Positions 26,614 through 33,569 are shown, counted from the first letter of the stretch. The stretch is 64,000 nt of DNA from Enchytraeus crypticus (GCA_905160935.1 CAJHZI010000423.1:795001-859000); one strand, 5' to 3'. Made by a program: numbers and translations. Notes: generated by a model from the sequence alone, not told the origin.

Positions 26614-27047
26614 TACAATACATGTTTTTTTTAATTTTGATATTTTGAAATAAAAATGTTATGCCCATAAAGTGTACATCAAAATAAACTGTACACAGTA
26701 TTAATAAAATATTTCTACAATTAAATAAAAACAGATTCAATATACTTTTATTTGCACTTCATCTGTTACTCTCTAACTATTTACAACTGTTATTCTTGTG
26801 TGTAGTGAAGTACAGGAGACTGCAGGCTAAGGCGGATGACTTGGAGGAAGACAGCTTGTCGAGGGGTGACGAGCACACCGCTGAGGCGAGGTATCGCAGC
26901 GGCAGGATCCTCATGTGTCTGAGGGACATGTCAGAGGCTGACATCGCGCATCAGCAGGCCATCGGGCGACTGCTGTCTGATCCTAAGTACAGCACTCTAG
27001 AGTTCCCGCAGCTCTTCAAGGAGTCTTTCATTGGACTGGATGATTGA
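4173..27047 (+). CDS. 2DBD-NR: Two-DNA-binding-domain nuclear receptor (2DBD-NR, NR7-type), nine coding exons
   Basis: This is a DNA-binding transcription factor of the nuclear receptor superfamily with two successive zinc-finger DNA-binding domains. The exons are 4173-4502, 18356-18503, 18790-18893, 20585-20732, 21767-23292, 24363-24480, 25170-25445, 26396-26452 and 26806-27047. All introns are GT-AG, phases agree throughout, and the 2949-nt sum is divisible by three (982 residues). DBD1 spans about residues 89-158 (P-box CEACKK) and DBD2 about 173-242 (P-box CEGCKG). Each has the canonical C-x2-C-x13-C-x2-C and C-x5-C-x9-C-x2-C pattern. A hinge of about 509 residues (244-752) precedes a ligand-binding domain (753-982) with the FAKKVPGFKSF signature and an AF-2 helix ([10 protein letters not shown]). 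The P-box pair is the recognised hallmark of the 2DBD subfamily. The start has an in-frame stop 18 nt upstream. An extra untranslated exon upstream is possible. Confidence 0.93.
5450..5600 (+). repeat. Family D dispersed repeat with GTT tail
   Basis: Shares the core around GTTGTCATGGACAACAGTAG with the other family D copies. It ends in TTGTTGTTGTTGTTG, which looks like the 3' tail of a retroposon. Confidence 0.5.
5815..5960 (+). repeat. Minisatellite of ATAACTATGGATAGCC-like units
   Basis: Six to seven imperfect copies, about 20-23 bp each, of a unit reading CATAACTATGGATAGCC. Confidence 0.8.
8180..8446 (-). other. Unrecognised ORF in intron 1, antisense to the receptor
   Basis: An 88-codon ORF with ordinary-looking, non-repetitive composition, including [14 protein letters not shown] and [11 protein letters not shown] do not recognise a family, and there is no visible splice partner or flanking structure. 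It could be a relic of a mobile-element protein or chance. Confidence 0.15.
8725..8965 (-). repeat. Putative dispersed repeat remnant (family E)
   Basis: The minus strand reads CAGTGGCAGATCTAGGAATT followed by a purine-rich AAGGGGAGGTGCG. Ends of this kind (a variant of GTGGCGGATCCAGG) are common at dispersed repeats of invertebrate genomes. There is no second copy in the window, so this rests on resemblance only. Confidence 0.3.
9090..9300 (+). repeat. Family D dispersed repeat, longest copy
   Basis: Extends the family D core upstream through a T-rich segment (TTTTTGTGTTTCTTTG, TTGAATTTGTACC). The same segment occurs in reverse complement near 32960-33030. The GTT tail is not evident here. 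Confidence 0.45.
9415..9650 (+). repeat. 19-bp tandem array with CGTACG core
   Basis: About twelve copies of a 19-bp unit, CGTACGCCGATCTAATAAA, with CTAATAAA and CTATTAAA variants alternating over the first six or seven units. Each unit carries the palindrome CGTACG. The array ends in a GATC/CGTACG-rich inverted stretch near 9640-9680. It has no spacers of independent sequence and no coding potential. Confidence 0.9.
9930..10275. repeat. TA dinucleotide tracts flanking a LINE A tail fragment
   Basis: Long TA tracts at about 9930-9980 and 10095-10275 flank 10020-10085. That segment reads GGGACGTCCCTGACATCATC and ends in TTTACTAATATTATTA, matching the 3' end of LINE family A in plus orientation. 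Confidence 0.75.
11132..11900 (+). mobile_element. RTE/BovB-like LINE, 3' fragment
   Basis: The stretch encodes the C-terminal part of a non-LTR retrotransposon reverse-transcriptase [19 protein letters not shown] in one frame, then a 160-codon ORF (11169-11651) with [20 protein letters not shown] and [11 protein letters not shown], then DREEWRR. This order is the BovB/RTE tail pattern. It is 5'-truncated, with one frameshift near 11200 and a stop near 11650. The sequence continues through CCATGGACCTGCCAGTGGGC and an AG tract, and ends in a GATGAT-rich tail near 11870-11895. It is an inactive remnant inside intron 1. Confidence 0.8.
12050..12240 (-). mobile_element. GAT-tailed retroposon (family C), minus strand
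   Basis: Begins on the plus strand with ATC triplets and contains the complement of the family C core (TGTCGTAAAAGGCGAC-like, here degraded). Related copies are at 23935-24200, 31165-31400, 31425-31685 and 49590-49870. It is probably a LINE 3' end or a SINE sharing that tail. Confidence 0.5.
12645..12747. repeat. CT dinucleotide microsatellite
   Basis: CT repeats with occasional TTT and CAC interruptions. The overlapping Ser/Leu-rich ORF is low complexity and not a gene. Confidence 0.9.
13635..13739. repeat. Long imperfect hairpin in intron 1
   Basis: The arms 13635-13680 and 13694-13739 are reverse complements with few mismatches: CACTTTTTAACTGCTCTTCG pairs with CGAAGGGCAGTAAAAAGTG. A loop of about 13 nt separates them. 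It could be a small fold-back transposon or a transcribed hairpin; the stem is longer than a typical pre-miRNA. Confidence 0.75.
13840..13990 (+). mobile_element. tRNA-derived SINE, family B, diverged copy
   Basis: Has the B-box-like GGTTCAAATCCC preceded by a head containing GGTTAGTGGATGCAG, and a body reading TGACGTTAAACGTGGCTC, as in the better copies at 33570-33715 and 45315-45455. Confidence 0.5.
14195..14275 (+). repeat. Family D repeat fragment
   Basis: Carries the core GTTCGATGTTGTCGTGGATG and ACAGTAGCACTCTAA, as at 5450-5600, without a long GTT tail. Confidence 0.45.
14802..15172. repeat. Long TA/TG microsatellite tract
   Basis: Almost continuous TA with a few TGTATG segments. The Tyr/Ile ORF on the minus strand is an artefact of the repeat. 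Confidence 0.95.
15218..15385 (+). mobile_element. RTE-like LINE 3' end passing into a TA tract
   Basis: Repeats the last part of the 11132-11900 element (TTAGATGATTTAGAGATCCA, GACAGAGAAGAGTGGAGGCG, ATGGACCTGCCAGTGGGCAG). It then runs directly into AGAG and a TA microsatellite at 15338-15380. It is severely 5'-truncated. Confidence 0.7.
15735..15900 (+). mobile_element. tRNA-derived SINE, family B, diverged
   Basis: Contains GATCAG/GAATCAGTAGGTGCATGG followed by a degraded B box (GGTTCAAACAC) and the family B body ending in AAGCTAATGTTAACGTCAG. It abuts the inverted copy that begins near 15900. Confidence 0.4.
15900..16040 (-). mobile_element. SINE family B, inverted copy with palindromic head
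   Basis: The minus strand carries GGGATTCAAATCCTGGGCTC-type sequence and the GATACTCGACCGCGGATC head. That head then occurs in alternating orientation between about 15975 and 16036, giving a small palindrome. Confidence 0.55.
17395..18014 (-). mobile_element. CR1/L2-like LINE (family A), 3' fragment
   Basis: The minus strand encodes the C-terminal end of a non-LTR retrotransposon reverse transcriptase: [13 protein letters not shown] and LNNLHWLP first, then (17859-17599) [24 protein letters not shown] and [10 protein letters not shown]. There is one frameshift near 17855. Its 3' untranslated end reads GACATCATCC, then AAACCTTTATTATTATT. A second copy lies at 43012-43530 and short tails at 23430-23500, 29338-29402 and 34370-34500. 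It is 5'-truncated where SINE A begins. Confidence 0.82.
18015..18250 (+). mobile_element. tRNA-derived SINE, family A, plus-strand reference copy
   Basis: Shows the RNA polymerase III promoter order: A-box-like TAGCGTAGTGGTAACG near 18019, then B box GGGTTCGAATCCC near 18083. An unrelated body of about 150 bp follows, ending TTTACTTTACTCG. It is not a functional tRNA gene because no cloverleaf closes around the boxes. Confidence 0.72.
18356..18503 (+). CDS. 2DBD-NR: 2DBD-NR exon 2: second finger of DBD1
   Basis: 148 nt from acceptor TTTTTAG|AAATTC to donor CTG|GTGAGT, phase 0 in and phase 1 out, residues 111-160. It continues the P-box with KFFVRC and holds the second finger: four cysteines spaced C-x5-C-x9-C-x2-C, then [10 protein letters not shown], the usual end of a nuclear-receptor DBD. 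Its length and boundaries are identical to those of exon 4. Confidence 0.93.
18640..18780. repeat. GAT/GAC triplet microsatellite in intron 2
   Basis: GATGAT with GAC interruptions, ending about 10 nt before the exon 3 acceptor. The preceding TCTAGGGAAGACG resembles the end of the GAT-tailed family C, so the tract is probably the tail of such an insertion. Intron 2 is only 286 bp and the tract fills half of it. Confidence 0.85.
18790..18893 (+). CDS. 2DBD-NR: 2DBD-NR exon 3: first finger of DBD2
   Basis: Acceptor ATTTCAG|GTGG, donor AAG|GTATGG, phase 1 in and phase 0 out, residues 160-194. It begins with a short linker ([13 protein letters not shown]) joining the two DBDs. The first finger of DBD2 follows, C-x2-C-x13-C-x2-C, ending in CEGCK. 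The linker between DBD1 and DBD2 is only about 12-15 residues. Confidence 0.93.
19185..19285 (+). repeat. Family D fragment with (GTT)n tail
   Basis: TAGTGTGTTGACTCGGCATT and GACAGTACCACTCTAG, followed by about twelve GTT triplets, as in the copy at 5450-5600. Confidence 0.5.
20015..20285. repeat. TGTGTATGTGTT minisatellite
   Basis: A 12-bp unit TGTGTATGTGTT with TGACATTG/TGATATTG variants. ORFs across it on both strands are Thr/His- or Val/Cys-rich repeats and are not genes. Confidence 0.9.
20285..20460 (+). mobile_element. tRNA-like SINE head
   Basis: GGGGTTTAGCTCACTTGGTA followed by AAGCG is a clear tRNA 5' half with A box (TAGCTCACTTGG). No matching T-arm or B box with proper spacing follows, so it is most likely a decayed tRNA-derived SINE rather than a tRNA gene. 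Confidence 0.45.
20585..20732 (+). CDS. 2DBD-NR: 2DBD-NR exon 4: second finger of DBD2
   Basis: 148 nt from acceptor GGTCAG|GGTTTC to donor ACA|GTATGT, phase 0 in and phase 1 out, residues 195-244. [11 protein letters not shown] completes P-box CEGCKG. The second finger follows (C-x5-C-x9-C-x2-C), then [13 protein letters not shown]. It resembles conventional receptors more closely than exon 2 does. A CTGT microsatellite begins about 20 nt downstream of the donor. Confidence 0.94.
20755..20980. repeat. CTGT tetranucleotide microsatellite at the start of intron 4
   Basis: CTGT repeats with CTAT, CAGT and CTCT variants beginning about 20 nt after the exon 4 donor. The rest of intron 4 (to 21766) is AT-rich with no recognisable element. 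Confidence 0.9.
21767..23292 (+). CDS. 2DBD-NR: 2DBD-NR exon 5: DBD2 carboxy extension and very long hinge
   Basis: 1526 nt from acceptor TTGCAG|AGAGTC to donor AGG|GTATAT, phase 1 in and phase 0 out, residues 244-752. The start, KSRIGRQPN, is the C-terminal extension expected after a nuclear-receptor DBD. The remainder is polar, mostly disordered-looking sequence. A run of MTSQ-type repeats lies at about residues 449-482. A charged heptad repeat ([21 protein letters not shown]) lies at about residues 682-718 and is predicted to be a helix or coiled coil. The last part, [15 protein letters not shown], probably leads into LBD helix 1. GC content is higher than in the flanking introns, as expected for coding DNA. 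Confidence 0.9.
22386..22482 (+). repeat. TGACGTCA octamer array inside exon 5
   Basis: Six perfect TGACGTCA octamers (the cAMP-response-element palindrome), plus one near-match, lie within about 100 bp at 12-17-bp spacing. They are coded as repeated MTSQ/LTSQ segments. Further single sites occur at about 22163 and, one base off, about 22968. Confidence 0.85.
23648..23679. repeat. Perfect 14-bp inverted repeat, 4-nt loop
   Basis: GAGTGTTCATTCAC, loop AATA, GTGAATGAACACTC. There is no T run beside it and no coding context. Confidence 0.85.
23935..24200 (+). mobile_element. GAT-tailed retroposon, family C
   Basis: Contains GCCCGTGCTGTGTTCGGATT, AATGTCGTAAAATGCGACAA and GGTGAGCGCATAGGCTCC, ending in GATGGTGATGATGACGG. 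The copy at 31425-31685 matches it along its length. Confidence 0.6.
24363..24480 (+). CDS. 2DBD-NR: 2DBD-NR exon 6: start of ligand-binding domain
   Basis: 118 nt from acceptor TTTGTGCAG|GGAGAT to donor CCAG|GTATCC, phase 0 in and phase 1 out, residues 753-792. It encodes helix-3-like sequence ending [10 protein letters not shown], which with exon 7 forms the conserved FAKxxPGF nuclear-receptor LBD signature. The acceptor sits inside a GATTGATTTGTG repeat and has no clear polypyrimidine tract. The donor runs directly into a CATC repeat. Confidence 0.9.
24481..24960. repeat. CATC/CAGT minisatellite filling intron 6
   Basis: Tandem CATCCATCCAGTCTATC and CAGTCAATC units starting 3-4 nt into intron 6. 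ORFs in it are Ser/Ile/His/Pro-rich artefacts. Confidence 0.95.
24985..25150. repeat. About 35-bp degenerate tandem repeat upstream of exon 7
   Basis: Five imperfect copies of a unit containing CAGCATTTACTGCG and TTTTTATAAGTAC, progressively diverging towards exon 7. Confidence 0.8.
25170..25445 (+). CDS. 2DBD-NR: 2DBD-NR exon 7: LBD core
   Basis: 276 nt from acceptor TGCGCAG|GATTC to donor GCTG|GTTAAA, phase 1 in and out, residues 792-884. It encodes [14 protein letters not shown], the helix 3-5 signature with EQ in place of the more usual DQ. Helices 5-8 follow, with ILSRSYD, NWFNYST and the AGFLxCGLCI-like stretch [12 protein letters not shown]. The donor GTTAAA is weak by consensus, and a CT tract starts 10 nt after it. 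Confidence 0.93.
25446..26395 (+). other. Intron 7 of 2DBD-NR
   Basis: Starts with a CT microsatellite (25455-25612). It is joined to a minus-strand RTE-like 3' end (CAGCGCACTGATGTCTACTG, GGCAGGTCCATGGTATATAA, ACATATGAGTGGATC; 25613-25705), and a short plus-strand piece of the same end follows at 25740-25780. The remainder is AT-rich without recognisable features. Confidence 0.8.
26396..26452 (+). CDS. 2DBD-NR: 2DBD-NR exon 8: short LBD exon
   Basis: 57 nt from acceptor TTTTCTGCAG|GTAAT to donor AGCC|GTGAGT, phase 1 in and out, residues 884-903 ([17 protein letters not shown]). Phase and reading agree with exons 7 and 9, and the acceptor is strong. It is short enough to be missed by ORF searches. 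Confidence 0.85.
26538..26608. repeat. AT dinucleotide tract in intron 8
   Basis: Uninterrupted AT repeat about 200 bp upstream of exon 9. The Tyr/Ile ORF on the minus strand is an artefact. Confidence 0.95.
26806..27047 (+). CDS. 2DBD-NR: 2DBD-NR exon 9: end of LBD with AF-2 helix and stop
   Basis: 242 nt from acceptor TGTGTGTAG|TGAAG to the TGA at 27045-27047, phase 1 in, residues 903-982. It encodes LBD helices 9-12. [10 protein letters not shown] (residues 968-977) fits the helix-12/AF-2 pattern of hydrophobic pairs around a conserved glutamate, which would make the receptor activation-competent. The last 69 coding bases start a tandem array that continues past the stop. Confidence 0.92.
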
Positions 27048-27364
27048 CTGATCCTAAGTACCGTGGACTGGATGATTGACTGATCTTAATTACTGTACTC
27101 TGGAGTTTCCTCAGCTCTTCTAAGAGTCTTTCATTGGACTGAATGATTGACTGTTCCAAGTACAGTACTCTGGAGTTCCCGCAGCTCTTCAAGGAGTCTT
27201 TCATTGGACTGGATGATTGCCTGATCCTAAGTACCGTACTCTAGAGTTTCCTCAGCTCTTCAAGGAGTCTTTCATTGGACTGGATGATTGACTGATCCTA
27301 AGTACAGTACTCTAGAGTTTCCTCAGCTCTTCAAGGAATCTTTCATTGGACTGGATGATTGATG
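26979..27364 (+). repeat. 71-bp tandem duplication of the receptor's last coding segment
   Basis: The sequence from GATCCTAAGTAC through TTGGACTGGATGATTGAC is repeated with a 71-bp period: one coding copy, one shortened copy near 27049-27080, and four full copies to 27364. Because 71 is not a multiple of three and the first copy ends in the stop, the extra copies lie in the 3' untranslated region. Confidence 0.93.
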
Positions 27365-27639
27365 TGTTATGAAATGCGTTTATGTGATTTGCGTTGATGT
27401 GATTTGCGATTGGTTATCTGAGGCGGTTTAGTTAATTCTGCTGTGAGTTGAGCAATTTCATCCCTGTGCTGTTGATCGATTTGTTTGGTTATACATGTAT
27501 TTTATTTTGATTGTTAAATTATATATTTGATTCTGTTAGTGGCATAATAATAATATTGAGTAAATAATATTGTTATATTATGCTCTGAAATTGCTGTATT
27601 ATAGACAAAGTGGTAATGTTATATCTCGCTTCTTTCCTT

Positions 27640-27669
27640 ATTTCTCTCTCTTGCTCCCTCGCTCTCGTG

Positions 27670-27721
<52 letters not shown>

Positions 27722-27730
27722 ATCTCTCTC
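27640..27730. repeat. CT dinucleotide microsatellite
   Basis: CT repeat with few interruptions; the Arg/Glu-rich ORF on the minus strand is an artefact. Confidence 0.9.
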
Positions 27731-29337
27731 GTGAACTGCCCTGATCACAGGTTCCTGAAACCAATTCATTTGTCTAAATACGCTCCCAATTCTAATTAGA
27801 AAAGTTCTGCTGAGTTCTTGATTCATTTAATAGGGCTTTTACCGTAACCACTATAACGGGATGCCTTTCTGAAAGAAACATTTTATGCTGTCGGATTGAC
27901 TTTCTTTATTAAGATATCATATGGTAGAGTTTACAGATAGTTGAAGAGCACAACTAATATACTTCATGTGTATTTCTGAAGTTTGATAGAAGCGTTTTTT
28001 AATATTTTTATAGAAGCGGTTATAATTATTATTATTGTTGATTTTACTAACGTCATACTATTCGTGATAGTTAACATAGGTATATTTATTTTAAGAGAAC
28101 TGTTGAGAAAGATAATTTTACGGCTGTGTCGGGAAAGAATTGATAGAATTGTTTATTTCTTGTAGGGTGAATTGTCTGCTCAAATTACATCAAACCATTT
28201 ACTATGTAGTAAATCATGAGGCCGAGTCTTTCAGTAGCGTTGATCATTTTAGTTAGTCAACGACAAGTTTTGACTGTTGTGAGAGTTTCGTAGTTTTTGT
28301 TCGCTATCGTATGTGGCTGATGGAGCAGCTATTATGCTCTGACAATATGATTCTCTGATCCCCTACGATTTCATATATGATTTATACATTGTTGATTACG
28401 ACACTTGTGGGTCTTTTAAATCAACCATCTTCCCTATTTTATTTCAAGTGGGATAGGAATAAGGTGTAATTTTGGTGTGACGTCTACATTTGAAGTCGAT
28501 CCTACCTTTTTCTAAAAGATGTAACTTTAAAAGATGGCGTAGTTATAATGACAGTAACGCTATATGATTTCTGCTATCCATTTTTATATTAGGGTGACAA
28601 AGATCTACAATATATTACAAAAGCACGAATACTGTAAATAGTGGAAACAAGTAATCCACTTTTCTATTGTTTCAATAAGTTTTTTGAATAAGCGAATGTA
28701 AATTGTAATTGATTTAAGTGGCATAAATACTATGAATGTACTATCTTATATGACATTGCAACAACTATTTTTTGAAAAGCAAGTTGCCACATACAGTTAG
28801 CCGATAATTATTATTTAATAGGTTATGTTGAATGAATTGCTAAATTATAATTTATGAATAAAGTGAAATAGATGGAGTGCTGTGTATTTCGAAGGCAGAA
28901 GAGAAGCTCAAATTACAAATAAATTTCAATATAATTTAACATAGCATATCGTGACACCACATTGACGTAATTTGTTATTGCTGAAGTATACAAAAGTAAT
29001 GGAAACAAGGAAACCTAGCATTGTGATTAAATTGTGTTAGGAATTAAAAACAAAATGTATATTATTTTGTTAAAGCCACGCCTTCTAATTCAGTGCCTCT
29101 GTAAAAAAATTTATTTAATTACAGTTTAGTAAAGAAATTACTTTTAATTATAAATTATTTGCTGTCACAAATTACATTAAAGGCTTATCATTAAATTTTG
29201 TGAACTCTCCGAGTGAAGAGAACGTGTGATAATGAATTGTTTATTGCCCTATGTAGTTGTGTAGTAGAGGCAGTCGTATTATACTGATCATACTGTGTTA
29301 CATTCCATGAACTTCTACTGCTGTTCTAAACGTAATT

Positions 29338-29402
29338 TATAATAATAATAATAATAAAAGTTTAACGTCTGTTTCCTCATCCAGGGATGATGTCAGGGAC
29401 GC
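29338..29402 (-). mobile_element. LINE family A 3' tail
   Basis: AAT triplets followed by AAAGTTTAACGTCTGTTTCC and GATGATGTCAGGGACG. This is the reverse complement of the LINE A 3' end, with only about 60 bp retained. Confidence 0.65.
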
Positions 29403-30164
29403 CATAGTGCACTCGTTCATTTATTTAACGTATACTATCATTCTGGGATCATTCTGGAACTGATCCATCACAATTATTTGACGTAAAGTGAAACAATTTG
29501 AAACGAAGTGAAGTAATTTGACTTTTTCTTAATAGGTTTAGATCCTGTCTGTTGTTAATAAGAGACCTTAGACCACCGAGTGAATTGCTATTGTGATCTG
29601 TAAGTGCTCGTTGTGTTTGTTTAGGCATTTACTTTTGTTGTTTGTAGCGCCGCCATTTCTTTATTTTATAGCAGCTGTATATATTGTGCATAATACGGAA
29701 AGAAACCTGTTTTAGTGTTTTATTCTATTATTCTCTCATACCTATTTTCGCAAATGTGATGCCGAAATTATTGTGTTATATTTTTGTGGCATGTTGTAAA
29801 ATAGCTTTATTTTTATTATGATACAAATTTGCGTATTTGCTAAAGTTCACGTGTATGAAATTGCCTTCGCCTTTCACTGAAGACGTACTATTAAAGAGGA
29901 ACATAATTGACTTTAAAAATCATTTCCAAAATATGTTCAGAATTAAGGTCTTCTGGAATGGTTACGGATTGGATGGCAAAATGTCTCGTTTAAAAAAGCT
30001 GAAGTGGAGCTTATCAAATGTTACAGCTCTTTGGAGAAAATCAGCGACGGGATAGCCTAGGATTTGATGGCCACACATTCAGTAACATACCAATCATTCC
30101 ACTGGCTCAGCCTAGTTCACTCTATCAGGAGACGGATTTTCTCATTTCCATTAGAACCCATTTT

Positions 30165-30238
30165 GGTGAAAAGCTAAAAAAAACTAAGATTAACGTCAGT
30201 TTCCTCACTAGAAAGCGGTGTCAGTGACGGGCGAAAAG
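30165..30238 (-). mobile_element. SINE family B fragment
   Basis: AGATTAACGTCAGTTTCCTC, then ACTAGAAAGCGGTGTCAGTG. This is the reverse complement of the family B 3' body at 33655-33700. Confidence 0.5.
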
Positions 30239-31164
30239 CTTTTGACGTTCGGGAGGCAGAAACGAACGTTATACCAATATGCACTAATTCTGTATTGATA
30301 TCGTGGCAATATTATGCTATTATTTTAAGTAGAATGACAATATTTAACTTGCTAGGTCTAGGCTTAAGGTAAATTATATAGGCCTACCTGTAGTTTGTTT
30401 CATTTCATTCACTCTAATTAAATATTTAATTACCCTTAATTTGTAGCCTCGTAATGATATTTGCAATAATACAGGTCTTGTTGCTTATAATTGATCTCAT
30501 TTAAATCCGTTAAGATGTCTAACAGATCTTTACAGAAAGAACTCCATTGCGCTCCAGTTGCTTTACACGAAATTGTTTGAAATTAATTGTTTATTTTTTT
30601 CTATTAAAACTTTCGACCTTTCTTAATTTCAAGCGTCCAGTGTTTGTGTCGTAAGCGGCGATTCTGTTGAAAGTGAAACAGTTTCTCTCGGCGTCGCTTC
30701 TTTGAGAATTGAACCCCGCACTTTAACATTCAAGTTTGCTACTTCATTAATTTAGTGGCGGTGAAATGCTGAGACATCTACGTATATTTTAGTTTTCTTT
30801 AGTACGCTCGATATCACGCTCATGATTATGTTATTGATAAAAAGACATCGGACTATTGTATGTAGAACACATAACTTAAATGTTAATAAAGAGATAAAGT
30901 TTAGGCTCATTGTACACGTATGTCCTATGATATAAAACATATAACTTTAATTTTAGTAAAAACGATAAAGTTTAATTTATTGTTTACAAATAATTATAGA
31001 ATATTAATTCGGTAAAGTAAAACTAGTTTCCTCAAATACGTCTTATTAGCGAATAAGCCTCTTAAAACACGTGCTTTGTGAAGTAACATGCCATGAGAAA
31101 ATCTCTTCAAAGAAATTCTCATTCTTCTTACTAAATAGCGTAGTCAGTGATGATAGTAATATTT

Positions 31165-31400
31165 CTATTATGATTCATCATCATCATCTTCTTCCCTAGA
31201 ATCTCAGTTAAACCAGAGTCTGGATACGAATAGACTGTCTCAAATCCTGTCTGTCCCACATCAATCACAATGTGCCCATACTGTTCCATTCGTTTAAATT
31301 TTTATAGCAATTTGTGAGAGGGAGGGGGTAAACGGTCACCAACCAAATACCCTTTATGACGATGGTTTTGTATCTTATTTTTATTATTATGATTACTACT
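31165..31400 (-). mobile_element. GAT-tailed family C element, minus strand
   Basis: Opens with ATCATCATCATC and CTAGAATCTCAGTTAAACCA and continues through TTTATAGCAATTTGTGAG. It is the inverted partner of the following copy, tails outward. Confidence 0.6.
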
Positions 31401-31424
31401 TAACAAATTTTTCCATTAGTTTCC

Positions 31425-31685
31425 CTACCCGTGATGTGTCCGGATTGCTGAAGAATAGACCAACCATGGACTGCACTTGTCGTAAAAGGCGACAAAGCAC
31501 TTAGATTCAAAATTTCATACCACCATCAGAAAGGACATTCGGTTGGTGAGCGCCTTGGCTCCTGAAATAGCTACAAAATTTTCTAAACGAATAAAAAATC
31601 TATTCACATTCCTGCCCTAGCTAAACTGGGATTTAAGGATAGATGATGATGATGAATGATGATGATGATGATGATGAATTTAAGA
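31425..31685 (+). mobile_element. GAT-tailed family C element, plus strand
   Basis: GTGATGTGTCCGGATTGCTG, CTTGTCGTAAAAGGCGACAA, GGTGAGCGCCTTGGCTCCTG, then a GATGATGATG tail. It is the best-preserved copy in the window. The GTCGTAAAAGGCGAC motif is known at 3' ends of RTE-type LINEs and related SINEs. Confidence 0.65.
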
Positions 31686-32924
31686 AGTGTTAATATAAAA
31701 ATTAAGTGATTTAAAGATCGGCCGCGCTAACTAGTTTTCTAATCATTTTTTTATTTTAACTTTTCAGCTTAATTCTTTATCTCAGAATTTGTCGCATGAT
31801 TTGTTGTTTTGTGCATATGTACATTTAACTACTCTTTGCTTCTAACTGTGGCTATTGTTCTCAGAGTATATGCATATGATGTACATGTAAATACATATGT
31901 ACTAGGCTAATGTAGAAACACCAATATCATAATATAGCCATTGTGATTGTGAATTTTTCTTGTTGTCTTTAATTGTTTTTTGTTAACTTTAATTGCTTGT
32001 TAAAATTGTTATCAATAATTATTTAAATATTTTACATTTACTTCTCGCATAATTTTTACCTACCTGGCTATCGATGCGGATGTATTTATGAAAATGTGCC
32101 GTTATTAAACGGGAGTTGTATTAATACTGTATTTTTATGCTCGTAGTTTATTTTTATTCTCGTTATTTTAGTAAACTCTTTAAAATCATCTAGTAAGAAG
32201 AAGAACCTTAAACTTAACAATGGGCAGCTTCTGTTCATGACAGACCGAATTTAATTTTCTAGCAAATCGTTTACCGGTGGCTCATTAGGTCAATGCATTG
32301 AGCTGTTTTCGAGACATTTTTCTAACCTTACATCGATAGATAATTTAACTTTATTCTAAACTGGCAGAAGAATGTGTTGTTTTGTTGCTGCTTTTTTGTA
32401 TCTATTTGAACATACCTTTGAAAATTGGCTAATTTTACCCGATTCTCCAATTAGAGTTACTAAATTGCGTAGTCTATAAAATGTGGAAAACATTTCAGAG
32501 TTATCTGGCATCCCTATAATTACCGGCCTATGACGTTACGGTATTACGCTATTTCAATGTTAAAATGCATCCGATGTCCAAATTATATCCGGTTGTTCGT
32601 AGCGTTAATTTTGAATGAGGTAATTGGGCACTTGTATCTTATGTAGCATCCGCGCTATTACGGAATAGACCAACCTTAAATTGTACGAGACGACTAAGCT
32701 GTAACTTAAGAAATCACACGGAGAATCACCTCAGGGCTATATTTTTCAACTAAAGACTACATTAATGCTTGGTAAAGACAACCTATCATGGGTACTGATC
32801 AACGGAGTGCTCTGAGTGAGCTTTAAGCAGACTTTGAGGAGGATTTTGTGCCTTGGACATGTCACTTTCTGAATACTAGTGAGAGAGTTGTGCCATTTAG
32901 TTTTAAAATCAAACATAACATAAA

Positions 32925-33040
32925 CATAACAATTATAGTGCTACAGTCATCAATGACAACGTCGAGCACTACTGAGACAAAATTAAGCCAGCAAGCAAAA
33001 GAAGGTCCAAAAACGGTGCAAATTCCCAAATCCAGATAAT
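32925..33040 (-). repeat. Family D repeat, minus strand
   Basis: ATAGTGCTACAGTCATCAAT, GACAACGTCGAGCACTACTG and AAGGTCCAAAAACGGTGC are the reverse complement of the long family D copy near 9130-9290. Confidence 0.5.
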
Positions 33041-33114
33041 CAAAACTGTATGCCACTAAGACATTCTAATGAGAGCAATAATTGTTTCATTTTTGGAATA
33101 AGCACGCTTCCGTT

Positions 33115-33245
33115 GAAATAACTATACCATTTTTTTACCGACATCAAAAAGTGAGTTCAAAACCTGGGCTTGCTCATCTCGTGATATCGCTTACGATAGA
33201 TGAAACTGACGTTAACATCGGCACGGCATTGCGGCTTTTTAAAAT
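33115..33245 (+). mobile_element. SINE family B, diverged
   Basis: GAGTTCAAAACCTGGGCTTG (degraded B box) followed by GAAACTGACGTTAACATCGG, as in the closer copies. Confidence 0.45.
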
Positions 33246-33409
33246 ATGTTGACTATAGCTATACTTTTATAATTATCTATACGATAAAATCCAGTTAAAA
33301 TCTAATCTTCATTTACATATGAAGGCAATCTTATTGATTGCATGTCGACAAAAAAGTTGTTCAATCTTTGTCTTCTACTGGCTGATTATTGAAATGGCTG
33401 TACGCCTGA

Positions 33410-33560
33410 TACGCCTAGTATGTTACCTGGCTTTGGTAACCTCATAACATTCTTGTCCGATAAGCCAAGCATGTTACCCGGTAGTTACCTGACTTGGGTA
33501 ACATCATAGCACGTTATCAGGCTTGGGTAACATCATAGCACGTTACTAGGCTTGGGTAGA
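33410..33560. repeat. GTTACC/TTGGGTAAC minisatellite
   Basis: About four units of 29-36 bp containing GGCTTGGGTAACATCATAGC and ACGTTA. It immediately precedes a SINE B copy. Confidence 0.75.
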
Positions 33561-33569
33561 ACCTTCGCC

